From Belnapia sp. (lineage in GTDB: Bacteria > Pseudomonadota > Alphaproteobacteria > Acetobacterales > Acetobacteraceae), in assembly GCA_028291445.1 (NCBI GenBank), contig JAQGIA010000393.1:1-8696 (forward strand): a DNA stretch of 8,696 nt, read 5' to 3'. Each line of letters opens with the position of its first letter. Position 1 is the stretch's first letter. The notes under the pieces are model-generated. The model was not told the DNA's origin and searched no databases. It saw only the letters and a program-made list of their open reading frames with translations. Below are positions 1 through 5,116 of this stretch, in pieces. A program made the position numbers and the translations under genes.

Positions 1-699
1 CTGATCGCCACCTTCACCATGCCGATGCTGCGGGTGGCGGCCGAGGCGCGGCGCGGCCACGCGCCGGACCGCAGCCTCTGGGCGGATGCCGTCGCCGGCT
101 TCCGCTATGCCGGCTCCCATCCGGGGATCGGCCCGCTGCTCGGCTTCGCCGCCGTCGCCGCCATCCTGATGCGCGGCGTGCAGGAGATCCTGCCGCCCTT
201 CGTCGAACGGCTGTTCGACCGCGGCCCCGATGGGCTGGCGCTGCTGACCGCCAGCATCGGCATCGGCGCGCTGTTCTCCGGCCTATGGGTCGCCAGCCGC
301 GGCCGGCTGGAAGGGGCGGTGACCCTGGCGGTCGGCGCGGTGGCCTGCCAGGCGATCTTCACCATCGGCTTCGTCGCCACGTCGTATTTCCCGCTGGCGC
401 TCGGCTGCGCCATGCTGATGGGGGCGGCCGGCTCGGTGCATGGGATCTCGACCCAGACGCTGGTGCAGAATGCCGCCGACCCGGCCATGCGCGGCCGGGT
501 GCTGAGCCTCTGGGGCATGATCACCCGGGCCTGCCCGGCCAGCGGCGCGCTGATGCTGGGCACCGCGGGGGAATTCCTCGGCCTGCGGCTGCCGACCATC
601 CTGGCGATGCTGGTCTCGCTGCTGGTGGTGGCCTGGGGGGTGAAGCGGCTGCCGGTGATGATCGCGGTGCTTGAGGGGCCGCGCGAACCGCCCCGCTGA
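1..699 (+). CDS. MFS transporter, C-terminal half (5' truncated by window edge)
   Basis: The reading frame is open from base 1, so this is the end of a longer gene; the first in-frame ATG (position 19) is internal. About 232 residues are visible. I count six hydrophobic segments, near residues 43-58, 77-99, 106-126, 129-149, 171-193 and 196-213 of the visible part. This matches the second six-helix bundle of a 12-helix major facilitator. The cytoplasmic loop DPAMRGRVLSLWGM, between the fourth and fifth visible helices, resembles the Arg-rich loop of the MFS_3 (EntS-like) exporter group. The protein would sit in the inner membrane and probably exports a small molecule by proton antiport; the substrate cannot be read from sequence. 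The tail after the last helix is short and ends in GPREPPR. The next gene follows after 25 bp on the same strand, suggesting one transcript. The MFS call is firm; the exporter subgroup is inference. Confidence 0.88.
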   Translation: MIATFTMPMLRVAAEARRGHAPDRSLWADAVAGFRYAGSHPGIGPLLGFAAVAAILMRGVQEILPPFVERLFDRGPDGLALLTASIGIGALFSGLWVASRGRLEGAVTLAVGAVACQAIFTIGFVATSYFPLALGCAMLMGAAGSVHGISTQTLVQNAADPAMRGRVLSLWGMITRACPASGALMLGTAGEFLGLRLPTILAMLVSLLVVAWGVKRLPVMIAVLEGPREPPR

Positions 700-712
700 A
701 ACAAGACCTGTC

Positions 713-719
713 AGGGAGA
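713..719 (+). promoter_or_regulatory. Ribosome binding site for the epoxide-hydrolase-like gene
   Basis: AGGGAGA lies 5 nt before the ATG at 725 and is the best Shine-Dalgarno match in the short gap after the MFS stop. It decides the start: the frame is open back to 671, inside the MFS gene, but no comparable site precedes that ATG. Confidence 0.75.
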
Positions 720-724
720 AAACA

Positions 725-1894
725 ATGTCCGAACTGCCCCCGCTGGAGGCCGCCGTCCTGCCGCCCGGCATCCGGTCCCGCTACGTGCCCGATATCAACG
801 GCCTGACCATGCATGTCCTGGAAGCCGGCGAGCCCGGGCGGCCCTGCCTGCTGCTGCTGCACGGTTTTCCGGAACTGGCCTATTCCTGGCGCAAGGTGAT
901 GCCGGCGCTGGCCGCGGCCGGCTACCACGTGGTTGCTCCCGACCAGCGTGGTTATGGCCGCACCACCGGCTGGAGCGCCGATTACGACGGCGACCTCGCC
1001 CCCTTCCGGCTGCTGAACCTGGTGCGCGACGCCATGGGGCTGCTGGCGGCGCTGGGGCTGCGCCAGGTGGAGGCGGTGGTCGGGCATGATTTCGGCGCCT
1101 CGGTCGCTGCCTGGTGCGCCCTGGTGCGGCCCGATGTCTTCCGCCGGCTGGCGCTGATGAGCGCCCCCTTCGGCGGCCCGCCCGCGCTGCCCCCCCTGGG
1201 CGCTCCTCTGGGCGTTCCTCTGGGGCCGCAGAAGCCAGTGCCGAAGCCGGATATCCATGCCGCGCTGGCGGCGCTCGACCGGCCGCGCAAGCACTACCAG
1301 TGGTACTACTCGACCCGCCCGGCCAATGCCGAGATGCAGCATGCGCCGCAGGGGCTGCATGCCTTCCTCCGCGCCTATTACCACGTGAAAAGCGCCGATT
1401 GGGCGGCCAATGCGCCGCATCCCCTGCCCGGCTGGACCGCCGCGGCGCTGGCCGAATTGCCCGGCTACTACATCATGGACCTCGACCGGGACATGGCGGC
1501 GCAGGTGGCGCCCGAGATGCCGACGCCGGCCGAGATCGCCGCCAATGCCTGGCTGCCGGAAGCGGAGCTGGCGGTCTATGCGGCCGAGTATGCCCGCACC
1601 GGCTTCCAGGGCGGGCTGCAATGGTACCGCTGCCGCACCACCGGCCGCTTCGAGGCGGAGCAGCAGCTATTCGCCGGGCGGCGGATCGAGGTGCCGGCGG
1701 CCTTCATCTCGGGCGCCAGCGACTGGGGCATCCATCAGACCCCCGGCGTGCTTACGCGGATGCAGGAGGAAGCCTGCACCCGGATGATCCGCTTTCACCT
1801 GATCCCCGGTGCCGGGCATTGGGTGCAGCAGGAGCAGCCGGCGGCAATGACGCGGCACCTGCTGGAATTCCTGAAGGCTTCGGCGGCTGGCTGA
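725..1894 (+). CDS. Epoxide hydrolase-type alpha/beta hydrolase
   Basis: A cytoplasmic protein of 389 residues with no signal peptide. It shows the alpha/beta hydrolase order: oxyanion-side motif HGFPE at 46-50, DQRGYG at 73-78, and nucleophile elbow GHDFGA at 120-125. The nucleophile there is Asp122 rather than Ser, as in epoxide hydrolases and haloalkane dehalogenases. Candidate acid is Asp333 (SGASDWG) and candidate base His365 (GHW). Tyr194/Tyr195 and Tyr218/Tyr219 in the cap region are candidates for the two ring-opening tyrosines of soluble epoxide hydrolases. Family knowledge predicts hydrolysis of an epoxide to a diol through an Asp ester intermediate. At 389 residues it is longer than the usual 290-330, with a large cap between about 150 and 320. 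A short PLG tandem repeat sits at 157-167, just after the core strand that follows the elbow. The gene sits 25 bp behind the MFS exporter, probably in one operon. A dehalogenase is the main alternative, but HGFPE and the cap tyrosines favour epoxide hydrolase. Confidence 0.88.
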   Translation: MSELPPLEAAVLPPGIRSRYVPDINGLTMHVLEAGEPGRPCLLLLHGFPELAYSWRKVMPALAAAGYHVVAPDQRGYGRTTGWSADYDGDLAPFRLLNLVRDAMGLLAALGLRQVEAVVGHDFGASVAAWCALVRPDVFRRLALMSAPFGGPPALPPLGAPLGVPLGPQKPVPKPDIHAALAALDRPRKHYQWYYSTRPANAEMQHAPQGLHAFLRAYYHVKSADWAANAPHPLPGWTAAALAELPGYYIMDLDRDMAAQVAPEMPTPAEIAANAWLPEAELAVYAAEYARTGFQGGLQWYRCRTTGRFEAEQQLFAGRRIEVPAAFISGASDWGIHQTPGVLTRMQEEACTRMIRFHLIPGAGHWVQQEQPAAMTRHLLEFLKASAAG

Positions 1895-1920
1895 ACGCCA
1901 CGCCATAAAATAGTATACTA
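1891..1920 (+). promoter_or_regulatory. Candidate promoter with a palindromic -10 region, upstream of the RTX gene
   Basis: This is an unusually AT-rich patch in GC-rich DNA. TATACT at 1914-1919 matches the sigma-70 -10 consensus at 5 of 6 bases. CTGAAC at 1891-1896, 17 bp upstream, matches the -35 at only 3 of 6. The -10 lies inside the perfect 10-bp palindrome TAGTATACTA (1911-1920), so a dimeric regulator could compete with polymerase there. The -35 overlaps the stop of the upstream hydrolase gene. A start near 1926 would give a leader of roughly 88 nt. The palindromic -10 could also fire on the minus strand, but I see no gene there. Confidence 0.4.
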
Positions 1921-1966
1921 AATCTTGATTGTTGGTGCAGGATCATCCCGCTTGGGTTGCGGTGCC

Positions 1967-1991
1967 GGTCGGCATCGTGACCGATGCGACC
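1967..1991 (+). promoter_or_regulatory. Leader hairpin before the RTX gene
   Basis: The arms GGTCGGCATCG (1967-1977) and CGATGCGACC (1982-1991) pair as ten base pairs with one bulged G (1971) and a four-base TGAC loop. The 3' arm ends 11 nt before the ribosome binding site at 2003. It is not followed by a T run, so it is not an intrinsic terminator. It may stabilise the leader or modulate access to the start. It also covers the alternative upstream ATG at 1984, which argues against that start. Confidence 0.4.
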
Positions 1992-2002
1992 CCACTCATG
2001 GC

Positions 2003-2007
2003 AGGGA
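2003..2007 (+). promoter_or_regulatory. Ribosome binding site that sets the RTX gene start
   Basis: AGGGA lies 6 nt before the ATG at 2014. The longer in-frame start at 1984 has no such site and falls inside a hairpin arm. The 2014 start is therefore preferred, removing ten residues from the longest open frame. Confidence 0.6.
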
Positions 2008-2013
2008 TCAGGG

Positions 2014-2907
2014 ATGTCGACGGTTCCGAAAGAAAGCTGGACCTTCGCGCTGGAGGATTACGCCATCCAGCACCAGGGCGTTCACGTCATCGACCTGGCG
2101 GTGTCCTACGACTACCGGCCCGGGATCGGGTTGGACAATCCACTGGAGTATCCGAACTTCGTGCCCATCGCGAATTTCGTGAATGCATTCTTCGTGGACT
2201 ATCCCAACGAGACCGACTTCTGGGAAATCCTCAACCGCAAGCTGGTCGGCGCCCTGCTGACCGAAGCGATCCCGACGCCCTACGGCATCGACTACCGGCT
2301 GGCCGAGGCGGTGGATAATCTCAGCATCACCCTGACCGTCCATCCCTATACCGCCATTCCCTATGCCCGCGCCTCCACCGTCGCGCAGGATGTCGTCATC
2401 GGCACCGCCATGGCCGATGCGCTCAATGGTGGCGCCTACCGCGACGCGATGCGTGGGGAAGCCGGCCAGGACCGGCTGCATGGCCGCGGGAACGACGACT
2501 ACATCAGCGGCGGAGCGGGCGACGACCGGCTGTACGGCGACGCCGGCAACGACGCTTTGGTCGGAGGCACCGGACTGGATATGCTGTTCGGCGGCAGCGG
2601 CGCCGACCGCTTCATCTACAACGCCGTCGGCGAGTCAGCACCGGCCGGCGGGATCGACCGGATCATCGATTTCAGCCATGCCGAAGGCGACCTGATCGAC
2701 CTGAGCCAGATCGACGCCGTGCCGGGCAGCGGAAACGATGCCTTCCGCTTCGTCGAGGCCTTCGGCGGCAAGGCCGGGCAGTTGATGGTGACGGCGTTGG
2801 GCAATGCGGTGAAGGTCCAGGCCGATGCCGATGGCGACCGCCTGGCCGACTTGATAATCATCGTGCGGGGCGTCGACACGCTGGTCGCCAGCGATTTCAT
2901 CCTCTGA
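2014..2907 (+). CDS. RTX-type calcium-binding protein with an unrecognised N-terminal domain
   Basis: A protein of 297 residues with no N-terminal Sec signal. Residues 148-200 carry glycine/aspartate nonapeptide repeats of the haemolysin type (GGAGDDRLYG from 166, then GDAGNDALV, GGTGLDMLF, GGSGADRF). These bind calcium and fold as a beta roll outside the cell. Residues 201-297 resemble the C-terminal region of serralysin-like RTX proteins. The chain ends in VASDFIL, the kind of aliphatic terminus expected of a type I secretion signal. Residues 1 to about 140 form a separate domain with a predicted strand (GVHVIDLAVSYDYRPG), two helices around a striking YPNETDFWE segment (Asn65, Glu66, Trp70, Glu71), then a strand (NLSITLTVHP). 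I do not recognise it. The strand-helix-helix-strand order loosely recalls a tunnelling (T-fold) domain, which is speculation. No protease HExxH motif is present, and no ABC/HlyD secretion genes lie nearby. Export is likely; the function is unknown. Confidence 0.85.
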   Translation: MSTVPKESWTFALEDYAIQHQGVHVIDLAVSYDYRPGIGLDNPLEYPNFVPIANFVNAFFVDYPNETDFWEILNRKLVGALLTEAIPTPYGIDYRLAEAVDNLSITLTVHPYTAIPYARASTVAQDVVIGTAMADALNGGAYRDAMRGEAGQDRLHGRGNDDYISGGAGDDRLYGDAGNDALVGGTGLDMLFGGSGADRFIYNAVGESAPAGGIDRIIDFSHAEGDLIDLSQIDAVPGSGNDAFRFVEAFGGKAGQLMVTALGNAVKVQADADGDRLADLIIIVRGVDTLVASDFIL

Positions 2908-2966
2908 ATGATACACCGGCGCCGAGGGCGGTGTGGGTCCGGATGCCGGAGGCTTCCTGAAACGAC

Positions 2967-2989
2967 GGCTGGCAGATAGTCTGCCGGCC
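2967..2989 (+). other. Ten-base-pair intergenic hairpin between the RTX and oxidoreductase genes
   Basis: GGCTGGCAGA (2967-2976) pairs along its full length with TCTGCCGGCC (2980-2989), with one G-T wobble and a three-base TAG loop. No T run follows on either strand, so it is not a canonical intrinsic terminator. It may be a 3' end stabiliser for the RTX transcript, a Rho-associated structure, or an operator ahead of the next gene. It ends 11 bp before the AGGA ribosome binding site (3000-3003) of the oxidoreductase gene. Confidence 0.45.
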
Positions 2990-3012
2990 AACCCCCTTCA
3001 GGATTCCGAGCC

Positions 3013-3987
3013 ATGTTGAACACCGCCATCGTGGGCATGGGCCGCTGGGGCCGCGTGCTGGTCGAAAGCGTCCAGCGGAAGAACGACGCCGGCCTCCGCT
3101 TCGTCGCCGGCAGCACCGGCACGCCGGCCAAGGCGGTGGATTGGGCGGCGCAGCAGGGCATCCGCCTGCATGACAGCTATGCCGCAGTCCTGGCCGACCC
3201 GGCGGTTCAGGCGGTCGCCCTGGCGACGCCGCATCAGAAGCACGCCGAGCAGGTGATCGCCGCCGCCGCCGTCGGCAAGCATGTCTTCGTGGAAAAGCCC
3301 TTCACCCTCTCCAAGGCCAGCGCCGAGGCCGCCGTCGCAGCCTGCGCCAAGGCCGGGGTGGTGCTGGCGCTCGGCCACAACCGCCGCTTCCTGCCGGCGA
3401 CGGCGATGATGAAGCAGCTGCTGGCGGAAGACGCGCTCGGCACCGTGCTGCATGCCGAGGGGCATATCAGCGGCCCAGCCGCGGCCGGCTGGAAGGAGGG
3501 CATGTGGCGGGCCGACCGGTCGGAAAGCCCGCTCGGCGGCATGGGCGGCATGGGCATCCACATGATCGACATGCTGATCAACCTGATGGGGCCCTTCGCC
3601 TCGGTCACCGTGCAGTCCTTCCCCCGCGTCTCGCCGCATGTGGACGACACCACGGCGATGCTGGCCCGCTTCGCCTCCGGCGCCACCTGCACTTTCGCCA
3701 CGCTGTCGCTGGCACCGCAGGCCTGGCGCGTCGCGCTGTTCGGCACCAAGGCCTCGCTGGAGATGCGCGGCCAGCAGCAGCTCGTCTTCACCCCGGTACA
3801 GGGCGAGGGCTGGGTCAAGGACTTCCCGAAATTCGACATCGAGGCGGCCGAGCTGGAAGCCTTCGCCGCCGCGGTCGCCGGCGGCCCGGCCTATCCGCTG
3901 CCGTTGGCCGAGGCGATCCATGGCGTCTCGGTCTTCGAGACGATGATCGGCGCGGCGGCGTCCGGCAGCACCTATTCGGTCGCCTGA
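3013..3987 (+). CDS. Gfo/Idh/MocA-family NAD(P)-dependent oxidoreductase
   Basis: A cytoplasmic protein of 324 residues, close to the family norm of about 330-350. The N-terminal Rossmann fold opens with the dinucleotide loop GMGRWG at 8-13. The family motif EKP falls at 94-96, with Lys95 the usual catalytic/nicotinamide-contacting lysine. The C-terminal alpha/beta domain carries GIHMIDM, giving His183 and Asp186 at the position of the family's H-x-x-D substrate/proton-relay pair. Members oxidise or reduce sugars, inositols and related polyols or their derivatives with NAD(P); the substrate here cannot be told. AGGA at 3000-3003, 9 nt before the ATG, supports this start. The gene stands alone: 105 bp separate it from the RTX gene and 432 bp from the RidA-family gene. 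No sugar ABC transporter or isomerase neighbour points to a pathway. Confidence 0.92.
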   Translation: MLNTAIVGMGRWGRVLVESVQRKNDAGLRFVAGSTGTPAKAVDWAAQQGIRLHDSYAAVLADPAVQAVALATPHQKHAEQVIAAAAVGKHVFVEKPFTLSKASAEAAVAACAKAGVVLALGHNRRFLPATAMMKQLLAEDALGTVLHAEGHISGPAAAGWKEGMWRADRSESPLGGMGGMGIHMIDMLINLMGPFASVTVQSFPRVSPHVDDTTAMLARFASGATCTFATLSLAPQAWRVALFGTKASLEMRGQQQLVFTPVQGEGWVKDFPKFDIEAAELEAFAAAVAGGPAYPLPLAEAIHGVSVFETMIGAAASGSTYSVA

Positions 3988-4052
3988 TACGCCGACGTCG
4001 CCAATGCAGAAACCCGAAGGCGGAGTTTCGGCAGCGCAATTAGCGGACGCTG

Positions 4053-4215
4053 CCGCCGCGCCGCTTCGACAGTCTGGCGATGAACGGCGCCCGGCTGCCG
4101 GATGTCTTCGGCACCCGCTTCGAGGCCAGTTGGGCCGCGATGCAGGCGGTGATCCGCGGCCAGCCCGATCCCTTCGCCTCCGGATTCCTTCTGGCCCTGC
4201 GCCCAGGGGCTGACC
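4053..4215 (+). pseudogene. Possible decayed gene fragment, unrecognised
   Basis: The + frame containing the ATG at 4080 shows a coding-like base pattern up to about 4215. I counted 7 of 48 codons ending in A or T over 4080-4223, against roughly half A/T at second positions. The peptide reads plausibly (NGARLPDVFGTRFEAS, then AAMQAVIRGQPDPFASGFLLALRP). Past about 4215 it turns into Arg/Cys/Ser-rich non-protein-like sequence and stays open to 4481, overlapping the next gene. A TAG at 4041-4043 closes the frame upstream, and no ribosome binding site precedes 4080. It looks like a piece of a former gene cut at both ends. I do not recognise the family, and an antisense or chance pattern remains possible. 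Confidence 0.25.
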
Positions 4216-4324
4216 GCGCCGGCGATGGTGCAGGGCAGCGGCCGAGCAGCTGCTGCGGCCGGCGGAATGCGGTAGCGGGCTGGCGGGCGTTGTCCGGCGG
4301 CGTGCCGGGCCGCCGCCCCCGGTT

Positions 4325-4363
4325 GACCATCCGGATCGGCCATTCCGGTCGACCATCCCGGTT
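4325..4363. repeat. Three tandem 13-bp repeats upstream of the RidA-family gene
   Basis: Units at 4325-4337 (GACCATCCGGATC), 4338-4350 (GGCCATTCCGGTC) and 4351-4363 (GACCATCCCGGTT) share a CCAT core spaced exactly 13 bp apart. Units 2 and 3 differ at three positions, and units 1 and 3 also differ at three. The array ends 56 bp before the ATG at 4420, a position suited to an operator for a regulator that binds direct repeats. It could also be a simple slippage duplication with no function. Confidence 0.45.
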
Positions 4364-4419
4364 CCGGCGCGGCGCGATCCGGGTTAGAAGGCGACATCCG
4401 CAACGGAGGGGCTCCACCC

Positions 4420-4770
4420 ATGTCGAAGATCACCCGCCAGGGCAGCAATGCCATCCTGTCGTCCGCCGTCGAGTACCATAATTTCGTCTTCCTCGCCGGC
4501 ATGACCGCCGACGACCTCTCGCTCGACATCACCGGGCAGACCAAGCAGGTCGTGGCCAAGATCAATGCCGCGCTCGAAGCCAATGGCACCGACAATACCC
4601 GGCTGCTGAATGCCCAGATCTGGCTGAAGGACATCCGCGACCGCGATTCCATGAACAAGGTCTGGGTGGAATGGCTCGGCGATGCCGGCCGCCCGGCACG
4701 CGCCTGCGTCGAGGCCAATATGGCGGACCCGCGCCACCTCGTCGAAATCATGGTCAACGCCTGCCGTTGA
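4420..4770 (+). CDS. RidA family (YjgF/YER057c/UK114) enamine/imine deaminase-like protein
   Basis: A cytoplasmic protein of 116 residues, slightly shorter than the usual 125-130. It has the family layout: an early strand with FLAGMTADD, a middle helix TKQVVAKINAALEANG, and the C-terminal signature GRPARACVEANMADPRHLVEI. Arg94 and Glu109 in this signature are 15 residues apart. That equals the spacing of the Arg105/Glu120 pair that binds the substrate carboxylate and activates water in E. coli RidA. Members form trimers with active sites at the subunit interfaces, and the best-known reaction is hydrolysis of 2-aminoacrylate and related enamines/imines to keto acids and ammonia. The sequence is divergent enough that it may belong to a sibling Rid subgroup with another substrate. 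A strong GGAGGGG site 8 nt upstream fixes the start, and an intrinsic terminator 82 bp downstream closes the unit. Confidence 0.9.
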   Translation: MSKITRQGSNAILSSAVEYHNFVFLAGMTADDLSLDITGQTKQVVAKINAALEANGTDNTRLLNAQIWLKDIRDRDSMNKVWVEWLGDAGRPARACVEANMADPRHLVEIMVNACR

Positions 4771-4851
4771 GGCATTTGGGCGAATCGATTTCCCGAAACG
4801 CCTCGAACACCGGCGCTTTGCCTTAGTTACGGGCACGCGTGATTCGATTTT

Positions 4852-4890
4852 GAAGGCGGCGCTTCCGGGCGCCGCCTTCCGTGTTTCTGT
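4852..4890 (+). terminator. Rho-independent terminator after the RidA-family gene
   Basis: GAAGGCGGCGC (4852-4862) pairs perfectly over 11 bp with GCGCCGCCTTC (4869-4879) around a six-base TTCCGG loop. It is followed by a T-rich tail, CGTGTTTCTGTT. The T-rich side lies downstream on the + strand, so it stops + strand transcription from the RidA-family gene. The complementary strand lacks a T run after the stem. Confidence 0.88.
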
Positions 4891-5116
4891 TGCATATCTG
4901 CCACCACACTGTGGCATGGCTCAGTTTTGCGACGAAACCTAGGACAATTCTCCGTTCAGAGACCGGTAACACGTCCGGCAACAAACGAATCACCGCAGAT
5001 TTCACCGTGTTACGCCGCCGGCGGTTGCCCCTGCCCGCTTCCCCCGGATAACCAACCTGTGTCGCCGGGTTTCACGGCCTCGCGAACTTACGGTCGATGC
5101 GACCAGGGGGATTGGT
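4891..5116 (+). promoter_or_regulatory. Leader/regulatory region of the CHAP gene with two dyads
   Basis: These 226 bp carry no gene but are less GC-rich than their surroundings between about 4890 and 5010. They hold the dyad TGCCAC-cacact-GTGGCA at 4899-4916. They also hold a wide inverted repeat, GTAACACG (4966-4973) with CGTGTTAC (5006-5013), its arms 32 bp apart. CCGCCGGCGG is a further perfect palindrome near 5015-5024. No -10/-35 pair is good enough to call. Because the preceding gene ends at a terminator, the promoter of the CHAP gene should lie here. AGGGGGA at 5105-5111, 5 nt before the ATG, is its ribosome binding site. Confidence 0.4.

Larger units (their letters stand above)
3988..4419. 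other. 432-bp gap: coding-like remnant plus 13-bp tandem repeats
   Basis: No intact gene with a plausible start is visible here on either strand. The left part (about 4053-4215) carries a coding-like remnant on the + strand and the right part holds three 13-bp tandem repeats; each is listed separately. A TTGACC hexamer at 4323-4328 resembles a -35 but has no matching -10 at 16-18 bp. The ribosome binding site of the RidA-family gene, GGAGGGG at 4405-4411, ends the gap, 8 nt before its ATG. Confidence 0.6.

Noticed and set aside
1984..2013. Upstream ATG at 1984 as the RTX gene start
   Set aside because: It lacks a ribosome binding site and sits inside a hairpin arm, while the ATG at 2014 has AGGGA at proper spacing.
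2455..2613. Glycine-rich repeat as a DNA repeat or CRISPR-like array
   Set aside because: The repetition is at protein level (RTX nonapeptides) with diverged nucleotides; there are no identical repeats with spacers.
4323..4328. TTGACC as a -35 box for the RidA-family gene
   Set aside because: No -10-like hexamer lies 16-18 bp downstream, and the hexamer overlaps the tandem repeat array.
2998..4356. 452-residue open frame on the minus strand
   Set aside because: It lies antisense to the oxidoreductase gene, whose motifs and codon pattern are clear. The translation is Arg/Gly/His-rich in the way of GC-rich shadow frames.
4080..4481. 133-residue + strand open frame as a complete gene
   Set aside because: Only its first third looks coding, no ribosome site precedes it, and it runs through the start of the RidA-family gene. 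It was kept only as a low-confidence remnant.
4912..4930. Sigma-54-like promoter (TGGC...TTTTGC) upstream of the CHAP gene
   Set aside because: The GG and GC elements are 9 or 14 bases apart rather than the required 10.
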